Assembly: GCA_036386835.1 (NCBI GenBank)
Contig: DASVUX010000011.1
Coordinates: forward strand, 248,001-312,000
Origin: 2-12-FULL-35-15 sp036386835
GTDB lineage: Bacteria; Bacteroidota; Bacteroidia; 2-12-FULL-35-15
Reading direction: 5' to 3'
DNA length: 64,000 bases
Positions 9,754-18,755 of this stretch are shown piece after piece. Each line of letters begins with the position of its first letter. Within the stretch, counting starts at the first letter, position 1. The notes under the pieces were generated by a model, which did not search any database, was not told where the DNA came from, and worked only from the letters and a program-made list of their open reading frames with translations. Position numbers and translations under genes: made by a program.

Positions 9754-11649
9754 CTATTTCCCTTCAATTGCCGCCAGCCCCTGCTTCGCCTGGGGATGGT
9801 CCGGCTTCAGCTGCAAGGTCATATTCCAGGCCTCACGCGCACGGCTGAACTTCTGTACAGTAAAGCAGGCGCCTCCGAGGTTATACCAGAGTTCGGGGTT
9901 TGAAGGGTCACAGAGCACAGATTTTTCCAGTAATTCTATGGCCTTCGGGGTATCTTTCCCCCCGATCTTCAGCGCTTCATTCAAATAAGCAGTACCTAGC
10001 AAAGGAAAGTTTTTCTTCAAATAGGGGTTGTTCGGGAAGATGGTTTTGGCCTTGTCCCAGTAGCTTTTTGCCTTGTCGTAATCCTGGAGCTTGAAATAGC
10101 AAACTCCAAGATTGAGGTATCCGTTCACGTATTGAGTATGTATGCTTATTGCCTTGTTCAGATGGAAAATTGCTTTTTGAAGGAGCTCTTTTTCCTGCGC
10201 TTTATTCTCCGGTTTTTCACTCAGGTCGACATACGCTTTCCCCGCATTACCATTCACAAGTGCACTATTCGGGACGGTTCCGGCATCTTTGATAAAAAGT
10301 GTATTGTCGTTCTTCCAGTCGGCATTCCTGTTAATAACCGCATAAGCTGCGGGAATTGAAATGATCGTCATCATCACAAGAAGTGCTGCGGTCCGTTGAT
10401 GTTGACCAGTAGTGAATTTACCCACAAGCCAATGGATAAGGGCTGCGATGCAGATAATAAAGCCAAATGAAGAATGATACACAAGCCGCTCCCCCATTGT
10501 CGCCCCAACATCAAAGAACAGGTTGCACACAAGCGCAAGATGGAGTAAATAAAAAGCAAGCGCAAACGAGATGATATTCCTTTTTAAGAACAGCACTATG
10601 GTTCCTACAATCATTCCGGCATGGATCACAATAGACAAATACACCTTTGGGTCCGAGAAATTTGTATATGGTATCGTGCTATATGAGTAATCACTCGACA
10701 AGGGGTGAGGGAAAAACAGGAGGCGGAGATAATGATTGAGCACTTCTATCTTTGTGGCCCACTTTTCACTTGCAGTGGCAAACATATAAGGGTTGTTCAG
10801 GACGTCAGAGTTCTCTTCCGTGGCACCTTTCCCTACAATCTTATACCGTATCATCATATAAACAACAGCCACCACAATATATGGAATGGCGGAGGTCACA
10901 CTTTTTACAAACGGATCCTTTTTAAGAATGAATAAGATCATTGGAATCAACACCACTAATGTGATCGCATACTCTTTTGAAAGCAGTGCAAGGAAATAAA
11001 ATACAAGACCCCAGGCCAGGATGCCTTTCTTCCCGGATTCCTTGTATCTGAATACCGAGATGAAGGTTAGAATAATGAACAGGAAGGAGAGGATCTCATC
11101 CCGACTTTTCACATTCGCCACTACTTCGGTATGCATAGGGTGAATAAGAAACAGGAATGCCACCAGGAAAGCAAGGTCCGGCTTCTCTTTAAAAACATAA
11201 TACAGGAGAAAATAAAAAAGGGCTACAATGGACAGGATATAAAAAAGCACGTTGCTTATATGTCTTACAGTAGCAAGATCTTCTTTGGGCTTATCCTTCT
11301 CCTTGCTTCCGAGAAGCTGCTGTTCAGCAGCAAAAGTTACAATTGACAATGGCCGGTACCTTCCACCGGATAATTGCTGCTTTGCATTCATCTGCCTGTA
11401 ATAACTTTCATAGGCATCAGTACTCATGATCTTGGGGATGCCCCTGAAACCCTGCTGTACATAATCATTCTTCTCTATAACGATCCCGTCATCAAGTGCA
11501 TATTCATTAAAAAACGAATTGGAGTAAAAAATAAAGCCGGCAACAATAAGTATTAATGCCCTGAAATGAAAGCCTGAAAATGAAAAAGAAGAACCGGTCT
11601 TAAATTCCGGAAGCTTTGCTGCTCCTTTCTTCGGCTGTTGTTTAGCCAT
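9754..11649 (-). CDS. TMTC-like polytopic membrane protein with C-terminal TPR repeats
   Basis: 631 residues. The N-terminal ~400 residues contain about ten hydrophobic segments. An early acidic motif (EYALDDGIVIEKNDYV, about residue 50) and the loop HPMHTEVVANVKSRDEILS resemble the corresponding motifs of TMTC proteins, GT-C-fold mannosyltransferases with TPRs (DUF1736-type). Residues about 455-630 hold TPR units (YVNGYLNLGVCYFKLQDYDKA; PELWYNLGGACFTVQKFSRA). By analogy it may transfer a sugar from a lipid carrier to exported proteins, with the TPRs outside the cytoplasmic membrane, but substrate and activity are unproven. It is monocistronic: the gene downstream has its own promoter and the histidine kinase upstream is divergent. 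A TATATTTG on the minus strand (11741-11748) could serve as its -7 element. Confidence 0.72.
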   Translation of the reverse strand: MAKQQPKKGAAKLPEFKTGSSFSFSGFHFRALILIVAGFIFYSNSFFNEYALDDGIVIEKNDYVQQGFRGIPKIMSTDAYESYYRQMNAKQQLSGGRYRPLSIVTFAAEQQLLGSKEKDKPKEDLATVRHISNVLFYILSIVALFYFLLYYVFKEKPDLAFLVAFLFLIHPMHTEVVANVKSRDEILSFLFIILTFISVFRYKESGKKGILAWGLVFYFLALLSKEYAITLVVLIPMILFILKKDPFVKSVTSAIPYIVVAVVYMMIRYKIVGKGATEENSDVLNNPYMFATASEKWATKIEVLNHYLRLLFFPHPLSSDYSYSTIPYTNFSDPKVYLSIVIHAGMIVGTIVLFLKRNIISFALAFYLLHLALVCNLFFDVGATMGERLVYHSSFGFIICIAALIHWLVGKFTTGQHQRTAALLVMMTIISIPAAYAVINRNADWKNDNTLFIKDAGTVPNSALVNGNAGKAYVDLSEKPENKAQEKELLQKAIFHLNKAISIHTQYVNGYLNLGVCYFKLQDYDKAKSYWDKAKTIFPNNPYLKKNFPLLGTAYLNEALKIGGKDTPKAIELLEKSVLCDPSNPELWYNLGGACFTVQKFSRAREAWNMTLQLKPDHPQAKQGLAAIEGK

Positions 11650-11757
11650 GGCTTTGGTATGGTTTATGAGGCGTTAAGGCGCTTTACTTAACAGAAAGTT
11701 TTACCCCTTTGCTAATTTAAGAAACCTTATTTTTATCGTTCAAATATATAAACTTAC

Positions 11758-14700
11758 TTGAATCTTCTGAACAAAAATAAATTTATACCTCTCCTTCTTG
11801 CGGTGCTGTGTTTTATTGCCGCTCATTTTATACATCATCCTTTCAGTGATGGCGAATCTCCGGCCCTGAAGGAATTCCAGGCTGTTCTTCATGAGAAGGA
11901 AAAGCGGCTTGATGAAGAGATGCTGGCGCTCGCCAGGCGGGCAGAAACCAGAAGCTATCCTCTGCTGTTCTCCGAAAAGCCCGGATATTATAATGAACTG
12001 ATGAAGAATGAAGGCCTGGCTCTTCTGATCTATGAAAATGACACTCTCAAATTCTGGAGCGACAATTCCATTGCTGTCGAGAACTGGGTGAAAGAAGTTT
12101 GTCTCGACTCCAGGACAGCGAAGCTCAGGAATGGCTGGTTTGAAGTCGTGCATCCCCCTACCAATTCCACAACAACAAAAACAGTTGTTGGTTTAATCCT
12201 TATTAAAAATGAATATCCTTACCAGAACAAATACCTGGTGAATGAATTTCAGAAAGATTTCTCTGTCCCTGCCGAAACCCGTCTTATCACCAACAACCCC
12301 GATGCAAGCAACGGGATAAATAATATCCACGGCCATTATCTTTTTTCCCTTGAATTCAATCCTGCAAACAATACCATCTCGGCCTGGACGTATGCTGCTG
12401 TAATTTTAAATCTTGCGGGGTTCTTCTTTATTGTTTTGTTTTTACGGAACATGTCTATCCGTTTTCAAAACCGGATCGGTAAAAATCATTCGATCCTTCT
12501 TTTTATAACCGCACTCTTCTGTTTACGATACCTGAGCATCCGGTTTTCTTTCCCGGGGACCTTTTATTCCTTCGACCTGTTCAGCCCAAGGATCTTTGCA
12601 GACGCGGGATCTGTATGGCTTACCTCTCTGGGTGATCTGCTGATCAATATTACACTCCTGTTTTATATTAGTTTTTTACTCTACTCTAAGTTTAATTTTG
12701 AGCCCATCCTTTCCAGGATCAGGCAAAAGCCTTTTGCAACCTTTCTTGTGTTCCTCGGGTACTTCTGGTTTTCATGGCTGATCACAAAGCTGTTCTCGGG
12801 GATTATCCGCAACTCCAATATTCCGTTTGGGATCAATAACCTTTTCAGCCTGAATGAATACAGCTATGCCGGCATCCTCTTTTTCGGCTTACTGCTTTTT
12901 GTTTATTTCCTGTTTGCTGATAAAATGGTTGGACTCGTAAAGCAGATGAAGCTTGGCAGCGGGTTGCTGCTCACCATTTTCCTTTTTGCCACAACCATTC
13001 ATGCCGGCATTTCGTACCTGCTCGGGACTCTTGACCTGATCATTATCTTCTGGCCTTTTGTCCTGGTAGTGTTTATCGCGCTAATCAGAAAAGATGCCCA
13101 TTCATATCCATTCTCAGGTATTGTATTTCTTGTATTTCTCTTTTCGCTCTACGGGGTGCATGTTCTCTTAAAATACACCGAGATCAAAGAAAAGGAAAGC
13201 CGTAAGATCTATGCCGAGCGGCTGGCAGCAGAACAGGATCCTGTGGCGGAGCTGCTGTTCCAGGATATCGAAAGAAAGATCCTTTCAGACACAACACTGG
13301 TCTCTTTCGTCAGTGGCAATACACCTCAGCCTGCAGAATTTGAAAAAAGACTGAAGCAGCAATATTTCAGCGGTTTCTGGGACAAATATGATGTGCGCAT
13401 GGTACTGTTCGACAGTATGTGTGTGCCGGTTGTGAAGTCGCAGAATGTGATTACGGACAACATGCTGCATTTTGATGAGCTCATAAGTGACAGCGCTGCA
13501 AAGACCAGCTCTGGAAATTTTTATTTTCTTAACAGCGTTTCCGGCAAGATCAGCTATCTCGCCAGGCTGCAGCTTAACAGGAGTCTTAAAACCAACTCCC
13601 GATTCGGACTTCTTTACCTTGAGCTTGATGCCAAATTCATCTCTGATGAGATCGGGTTCCCGGAACTGCTCCTCGACAGGAATATTGGCCTTTCCCAGGA
13701 ATTATCCGGATATTCTTACGCAAAATACAAGAGCGGCCATCTTGTAAGTCAATACGGAAAGTTTCCATACAGCTTGAATTCGCTGGGGTTCCTGGAATCA
13801 TCCGAAGCATTTACATTTTACAAATCCGATGGATTTGAACACCTGCTTTTCAGGTCCGGCCCCAAAACACTTATTGTCCTGAGTAAAAAAACAGATGGCC
13901 TGATCGGCCAGGTGACAACCTTCTCCTACCTTTTTACTTTCTTTAGTTTATTATTACTCTCTATACTCTTTTTCAGGCAGCTTTCCTCGGGGCGACTGAT
14001 GGAAAACTTCAGTTTCAAATACCGGATCCAGGTCCTCCTGGTGTTTATTGTTTTGTCCTCGCTCGCACTTTTTGGAGGCGGGACTATTTACTATATCAAA
14101 CAACAGTTTGAGACAAAGAATAAAGAGAACATCAGTGAAAAGATCCATTCGGTAAGGATCGACATTGAAGATAAGCTGCGGGCAGAGAACAAGCTTACGG
14201 CCAACCTTTCAGAATACATTTCTTTTGTTTTAAAAAAGGCGTCTTCAGTTTTTTTTACGGATGTCAATTTCTATGACACGCACGGGAATCTTTATTCGTC
14301 TTCAAGCTCCAAGGTCTTTGATGAAGGGCTTACTTCCAAAAAAATGAACCCCGAGGCATATCTCCAAATGGCTGTTCTGGGAAAAACCGAATTCGTACAT
14401 GATGAGCGCATAGGTAAGCTCGAATATTTATCTGCATATATTCCTTTTAAGAACCAGGATGGAAAGCTGCTGGCCTACCTGAACCTTCCGTACTTCGCAA
14501 AACAAAGTGAACTTGAAAAAGAGATCTCCGGCTTCCTTGTCGCACTGATAAATATATATGTTCTGCTCTTTGCGCTCTCGATCATTACCGCGATCTTTAT
14601 TTCTAATTATGTTACCAAACCGCTCAAACTTATCCAGGATAAGCTGAGCAACATCCGGCTAGGCAAGACAAACGAACCTATCGAATGGAAGGAGAACGAT

Positions 14701-15474
14701 GAGATAGGAAGCCTGGTGAGTGAATACAACAGGATGATCGAAGAGCTTTCAAAAAGCGCGGAACTCCTGGCAAGGTCGGAACGTGAAAGCGCCTGGAGAG
14801 AAATGGCCAAACAGGTTGCACATGAGATCAAAAATCCTTTAACGCCAATGAAATTAAGTGTTCAGCACCTTCAGCGGACCTTTAAGGATCGTGCACCGGA
14901 TATGGATGTGAAAATGGAGCGGCTCACAAAAACGATCATAGAACAGATAGACACGCTTTCCACAATCGCAACAGAGTTTTCCAACTTTGCGGTCATGCCG
15001 CGCGCCAACCTTGAATTCGTAGATCTTGCCGACACGCTGATAAACACTGCCGCACTTTATAAGAATACAGAAGAAGCGGAAATCATCTTTGAGAACAGGG
15101 CACAGGGTGATGCAACCGTTAAAGCAGATCACGAACAGCTGATCCGCGTGTTTAATAACCTGCTAAAGAACGCGATCCAGTCTATACCCGAAGGTGCCAG
15201 GGGGGTTATAAAAATTATTCTTGAAAAGGAAAACAGCAAGCTGCTTGTCAGTATTTCTGATAATGGTTCCGGCATCCCGGAAGATGTTGTGGACAAGATC
15301 TTCGTTCCGAACTTTACGACCAAAACAGGTGGAATGGGACTTGGCCTTGCGATGGTAAAGAACATTATTGAAACCATTGGGGGTCGTATCTGGTTTGAAA
15401 CAAAAAGCGGGCATGGGACTACATTTTATATTTATCTCCCGGGCATTAATGAATCACAAAATCCAAATCCTTAA
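11758..15474 (+). CDS. Large membrane sensor histidine kinase, NtrY-like
   Basis: 1238 residues, starting at TTG (11758); the first membrane helix begins about nine residues later, which supports this start. Residues about 210-475 contain a set of roughly eight membrane helices, followed by an extracytoplasmic region (about 480-715), two more helices, a second sensory region (about 790-925) and a last helix (NIYVLLFALSIITAIFISNY). A HAMP segment follows (NYVTKPLKLIQDKLSNIRLG), then the H box AHEIKNPLTPMKLSVQHLQ with phospho-acceptor His1022, the N box (FNNLLKNAIQSIPEGARG), and the G boxes (SDNGSGIPED, GGMGLGLAMVKNII). The kinase core is complete. The signal is unknown. No response regulator is encoded nearby, so the partner must lie elsewhere. 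The divergent upstream gap has only a weak -7-like TATTTTTA (11728-11735). Confidence 0.87.
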   Translation: MNLLNKNKFIPLLLAVLCFIAAHFIHHPFSDGESPALKEFQAVLHEKEKRLDEEMLALARRAETRSYPLLFSEKPGYYNELMKNEGLALLIYENDTLKFWSDNSIAVENWVKEVCLDSRTAKLRNGWFEVVHPPTNSTTTKTVVGLILIKNEYPYQNKYLVNEFQKDFSVPAETRLITNNPDASNGINNIHGHYLFSLEFNPANNTISAWTYAAVILNLAGFFFIVLFLRNMSIRFQNRIGKNHSILLFITALFCLRYLSIRFSFPGTFYSFDLFSPRIFADAGSVWLTSLGDLLINITLLFYISFLLYSKFNFEPILSRIRQKPFATFLVFLGYFWFSWLITKLFSGIIRNSNIPFGINNLFSLNEYSYAGILFFGLLLFVYFLFADKMVGLVKQMKLGSGLLLTIFLFATTIHAGISYLLGTLDLIIIFWPFVLVVFIALIRKDAHSYPFSGIVFLVFLFSLYGVHVLLKYTEIKEKESRKIYAERLAAEQDPVAELLFQDIERKILSDTTLVSFVSGNTPQPAEFEKRLKQQYFSGFWDKYDVRMVLFDSMCVPVVKSQNVITDNMLHFDELISDSAAKTSSGNFYFLNSVSGKISYLARLQLNRSLKTNSRFGLLYLELDAKFISDEIGFPELLLDRNIGLSQELSGYSYAKYKSGHLVSQYGKFPYSLNSLGFLESSEAFTFYKSDGFEHLLFRSGPKTLIVLSKKTDGLIGQVTTFSYLFTFFSLLLLSILFFRQLSSGRLMENFSFKYRIQVLLVFIVLSSLALFGGGTIYYIKQQFETKNKENISEKIHSVRIDIEDKLRAENKLTANLSEYISFVLKKASSVFFTDVNFYDTHGNLYSSSSSKVFDEGLTSKKMNPEAYLQMAVLGKTEFVHDERIGKLEYLSAYIPFKNQDGKLLAYLNLPYFAKQSELEKEISGFLVALINIYVLLFALSIITAIFISNYVTKPLKLIQDKLSNIRLGKTNEPIEWKENDEIGSLVSEYNRMIEELSKSAELLARSERESAWREMAKQVAHEIKNPLTPMKLSVQHLQRTFKDRAPDMDVKMERLTKTIIEQIDTLSTIATEFSNFAVMPRANLEFVDLADTLINTAALYKNTEEAEIIFENRAQGDATVKADHEQLIRVFNNLLKNAIQSIPEGARGVIKIILEKENSKLLVSISDNGSGIPEDVVDKIFVPNFTTKTGGMGLGLAMVKNIIETIGGRIWFETKSGHGTTFYIYLPGINESQNPNP

Positions 15475-15487
15475 TCAATTGTTTTTG

Positions 15488-15495
15488 TATATTCG
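15488..15495 (+). promoter_or_regulatory. Possible -7 element before the B12-binding protein gene
   Basis: TATATTCG resembles TANNTTTG with one mismatch and lies 23 bases before the ATG at 15519, just past the histidine kinase stop. No good -33 was seen. Confidence 0.3.
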
Positions 15496-15518
15496 TAACC
15501 AACAAAACAGGTTGTAAT

Positions 15519-15926
15519 ATGAACAGGCCAATACGGGTTTTAGTTGCCAAGGTTGGATTAGACGGGCATGACAGGGGAGCAAAAGTTATTGCTTCTTTTT
15601 TACGCGATGCAGGAATGGAAGTTATCTATACCGGCTTGCGGCAGACTCCCGAAATGGTTGTGAATGCTGCGCTCCAGGAAGATGTGGATGCGATCGGTGT
15701 AAGCATTCTTTCCGGTGCCCACAACACTGTGTTTCCGAAAATCATGTCGCTGATGAAAGAAAAAGGAATGAACGATGTTCTTCTGACCGGTGGCGGCATC
15801 ATCCCTGATAACGATATTAAAAAATTAAATGAACAGGGAGTCGGAACCCTTTTTCCTCCGGGTACTGACACCTCTACTATTGTTGAGTACATCACAAACT
15901 ACGTTAAAGAACACCGTAATTTCTAA
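15519..15926 (+). CDS. Cobalamin-binding small subunit of an acyl-CoA mutase (methylmalonyl-CoA mutase type)
   Basis: 135 residues made up of a single B12-binding domain: the base-off/His-on signature DGHDRG (about residues 16-21), SILSG in the middle and LLTGGGIIPD near the end. In the family these contact the cobalt, the lower ligand tail and the nucleotide loop. In single-chain methylmalonyl-CoA mutase the domain is C-terminal; here it stands alone, as in split mutases whose catalytic TIM-barrel subunit is a separate gene. No large subunit or MeaB-type chaperone gene occurs in the window. The enoyl-CoA hydratase 41 bp downstream suggests a role in acyl-CoA breakdown. Whether the substrate is methylmalonyl-CoA or isobutyryl-CoA cannot be told. 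Confidence 0.85.
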   Translation: MNRPIRVLVAKVGLDGHDRGAKVIASFLRDAGMEVIYTGLRQTPEMVVNAALQEDVDAIGVSILSGAHNTVFPKIMSLMKEKGMNDVLLTGGGIIPDNDIKKLNEQGVGTLFPPGTDTSTIVEYITNYVKEHRNF

Positions 15927-15967
15927 CAAGCCCGGCGCTCTGCGCTTCAGCCGAAAACTTTTTATTT

Positions 15968-16747
15968 ATGACATTCGAAAACCTGCTCACTTCAATTGAT
16001 AACGGGATCCTTACCATAACGATCAACCGCCCGGACAAACTTAACGCTCTTAATAAAAAGACAGTTAACGAGATTGGAGAAGCCATCAAAACGGCCAAAA
16101 CGGATGATGCCGTAAAAGGTGTGATCATTACCGGTTCAGGCCCGAAAGCTTTTGTAGCGGGAGCTGACATTGCAGAGTTTGTTGGCTTGTCGGTAGAACA
16201 GGGAATGGCGCTTGCACAGGCAGGGCAGGATATTTTTCGCTCCATTGAAACATGCCCTAAACCGGTGATTGCAGCTGTTAATGGATTTGCGCTTGGAGGC
16301 GGCTGTGAGCTTTCGATGGCGTGCCACCTGAGGGTTGCCAGCGATAACGCGAAATTCGGGCAACCGGAAGTTAACCTCGGGCTTATCGCAGGTTATGGCG
16401 GAACGCAGCGCCTTATACAATATATCGGGAAGTCAAAAGCTGCCGAGCTGCACATGACGGGAGATATGTTAACCGCAGAACAGGCATTGAACTTAGGCCT
16501 TGTGAATTATGTGGTTCCTGCTGATCAGCTGATAGCAAAATGTATCGAGATCATTGAAAAGATAAAGACAAAATCACCAAAGGCAATTACGGGGGTGATA
16601 AATTGTGTGAATGCCTATTATGAGAACGGCAACGATGGCTTTGAGACAGAAATAAATGAATTCGGAAAATGCTTCGGAACGGAAGATTTTAAAGAAGGCA
16701 CCAGCGCTTTCCTTGAAAAACGCAAGGCAAATTTCACAGGTAAATGA
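15968..16747 (+). CDS. Enoyl-CoA hydratase/isomerase family protein
   Basis: 259 residues, the usual length for a crotonase-fold hydratase. The oxyanion-hole segments are present (KAFVAGADIAEF and GFALGGGCELSMAC), as are both acidic residues expected of a true hydratase: the Glu in GGCELS and the Glu in KFGQPEVNLGLIAGYGGTQR. This supports hydration of trans-2-enoyl-CoA rather than a degenerate crotonase. It follows the B12-binding mutase subunit on the same strand with a 41-bp gap and is probably co-transcribed with it; both fit fatty-acid or branched-chain acyl-CoA oxidation. Exact substrate length is unknown. Confidence 0.88.
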   Translation: MTFENLLTSIDNGILTITINRPDKLNALNKKTVNEIGEAIKTAKTDDAVKGVIITGSGPKAFVAGADIAEFVGLSVEQGMALAQAGQDIFRSIETCPKPVIAAVNGFALGGGCELSMACHLRVASDNAKFGQPEVNLGLIAGYGGTQRLIQYIGKSKAAELHMTGDMLTAEQALNLGLVNYVVPADQLIAKCIEIIEKIKTKSPKAITGVINCVNAYYENGNDGFETEINEFGKCFGTEDFKEGTSAFLEKRKANFTGK

Positions 16748-16810
16748 GTTAAATGTTAATTGTTAATTGTATATCCGTTTAACTTTTAACCTTTAACTAA
16801 TAACATACAA

Positions 16811-18283
16811 TTGAATCCTTTAAAGAAACTAGCTTCACAAACCGCCATTTACGGATTGCCAACTATTGTCGGGCGGTTATTGAATTACTTTCTTACACCC
16901 ATTCATACCACTCAATTTAAGCCCGAAGCATACGGTGATGTTACTTCCGCATACGCTTATGTTTCCTTCTTGCTGATACTTCTGACATATGGAATGGAAA
17001 CCACTCTTTTTCGCTTTTCTCAATCAGAGATCGAAAAGGAGAAAGTGTATTCTACCGCACTAACTTCTCTATTGATTTCTTCTTTCTCTTTTATCGTTTT
17101 AGCAAGTTTATTTGCTGCACCTATTTCGGATTGGCTCAAATTTGCCGGTCATCCAGAATACATTATCTGGTTCGCGGTCATTCTGGGATGCGATGCTTTC
17201 TCTGCTATCCCGTTTGCAAAGTTGCGCGAACAAGGCAAAGCCAAACGTTTCGCAATTATTAAATCCATTAACATTGCTATCAACATCGGACTAAATGTTT
17301 TCTTCGTTTGGTTCTGCAAGGATGTTTACGATGCTCCTCAATCAGACTACATATCTTTTGTAGAGAAGGTCTACGATCCCCGCATCGGCATTGGTTACAT
17401 TTTCATTTCCAATCTCTGCGCAAGCGTCATTACCCTTTTATTGCTAAGCCCCGAGATTTTTGCTGTCAAATGGAAGATTGATCCAATACTCTGGAAGCGT
17501 ATGATGAAATATGGATTGCCGCTGCTTATTGCGGGAATGGCGGGAATGATCAACGAGACACTCGACCGTACTATTATTCCTCACCTCATTCCAGGAGAGC
17601 TCGGGAAAAGCATGAACGGTATTTATGGCGCTTGTTATAAGGTTGCTATTCTTATGACCATTTTTATTCAGGCATTCCGATTTGCCGCAGAGCCCTTCTT
17701 CTTCAGTCAATCGAAAGAAAAAGATTCGAAGGAAACGAATGCCATAATCATGAAATATTTCGTGATCATTTGTTCTGTTATTTTCTTGGGGACCATGATG
17801 AACATGGGATGGATCCAGTATTTTGTCGGTGAAGATTTCCGTGAAGGGCTGGATGTTGTTCCAATCCTCCTGCTAGCCAATTTATTCCTCGGGATCTTTA
17901 TCAATCAATCCATCTGGTACAAGCTGACCGGCCAAACTGGATATGGTGCGATCCTTACAATTTTTGGGGCGCTCATAACAATTTCACTTAATTTTTACTG
18001 GATCCCGCGTATAGGCTACATGGGCTCTGCCTGGGCTACGCTTATTTGTTACGCTTCAATGATGATCCTCTCCTATTTCTGGGGTAATAAACATTATCCT
18101 GTTAATTATGATTTAAAACGGATCTTCGGTTACCTGGGTTTATCATTAACTTTGTACTTTATCAGTTTGCTGGTAAAAACCGATAACATTACGATAAGCC
18201 TGGTGATCAACAACCTTCTTCTCGCTGGGTTTGTAATTATAATATGGAAATTTGAAGGGGCAAACTTAAAAAGTCTGGCATGA
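16811..18283 (+). CDS. Oligosaccharide flippase / polysaccharide biosynthesis membrane protein (Wzx-like)
   Basis: 490 residues with about 12-14 hydrophobic segments throughout, the profile of the MOP (MVF/MATE-like) flippases. The start is TTG at 16811; the following MNPLKKLASQTAIYGLPTIV is the typical beginning of Bacteroidota members, so the TTG is well supported. Such proteins flip undecaprenyl-linked oligosaccharides across the cytoplasmic membrane for surface polysaccharide. It overlaps dut by four bases (ATGA), opening a run of envelope genes that continues to 23.6 kb. The preceding AT-rich gap (16748-16810) contains repeated GTTAATT words but no clear promoter. Confidence 0.86.
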   Translation: MNPLKKLASQTAIYGLPTIVGRLLNYFLTPIHTTQFKPEAYGDVTSAYAYVSFLLILLTYGMETTLFRFSQSEIEKEKVYSTALTSLLISSFSFIVLASLFAAPISDWLKFAGHPEYIIWFAVILGCDAFSAIPFAKLREQGKAKRFAIIKSINIAINIGLNVFFVWFCKDVYDAPQSDYISFVEKVYDPRIGIGYIFISNLCASVITLLLLSPEIFAVKWKIDPILWKRMMKYGLPLLIAGMAGMINETLDRTIIPHLIPGELGKSMNGIYGACYKVAILMTIFIQAFRFAAEPFFFSQSKEKDSKETNAIIMKYFVIICSVIFLGTMMNMGWIQYFVGEDFREGLDVVPILLLANLFLGIFINQSIWYKLTGQTGYGAILTIFGALITISLNFYWIPRIGYMGSAWATLICYASMMILSYFWGNKHYPVNYDLKRIFGYLGLSLTLYFISLLVKTDNITISLVINNLLLAGFVIIIWKFEGANLKSLA

Positions 18284-18714
18284 AAATTAAGATCATCAAT
18301 AAATCAAAACATGAGCTGCCAGGGTACGCCACCCCGGGAGCTGCCGGCATGGACTTAAGGGCAAACCTTGACCAGCCTGTTGTTTTGAAATCACTTGAAA
18401 GGACACTGGTTGCAACAGGGCTTTTTATTGAATTGCCTTTAGGTTTTGAAGCACAGATAAGGCCGAGAAGCGGACTGGCATTTAAGAACGGATTAACGGT
18501 TCTTAATTCCCCGGGTACTATTGATGCGGATTACAGGGGTGAAATAAAAGTTATTCTTGTGAACCTGTCCAAAGAGGATTTTACTATAAATGACGGTGAA
18601 CGTATTGCGCAGATGGTAATTGCAAAGCACGAACAAGCCGAATGGACTGAAGTTGAACAGCTGGAAGAAAGCACCCGTGGCGAAGGCGGTTTCGGAAGCA
18701 CAGGAAAAAAATAA
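18280..18714 (+). CDS. dut: dUTP diphosphatase
   Basis: 144 residues, the normal length of a trimeric dUTPase. All five motifs are seen in order: GAAGMDLRA (1), PRSGLAFKNG (2), NSPGTIDADYRGEI (3), DGERIAQMVI (4) and RGEGGFGSTGK (5). The enzyme hydrolyses dUTP to dUMP and pyrophosphate, keeping uracil out of DNA and feeding thymidylate synthesis. Its start codon overlaps the flippase stop in an ATGA, so translation is probably coupled. The placement between envelope genes recurs in Bacteroidota and does not imply an envelope role. Confidence 0.96.
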   Translation: MKIKIINKSKHELPGYATPGAAGMDLRANLDQPVVLKSLERTLVATGLFIELPLGFEAQIRPRSGLAFKNGLTVLNSPGTIDADYRGEIKVILVNLSKEDFTINDGERIAQMVIAKHEQAEWTEVEQLEESTRGEGGFGSTGKK

Positions 18715-18755
18715 CCCTCCGTTCTGGTAACGGATACAAACAATTTATTTGAAGT

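Noticed and set aside
11740..12153. 137-codon antisense frame at the start of the histidine kinase
   Set aside because: It covers the kinase start and has no homology I recognise.
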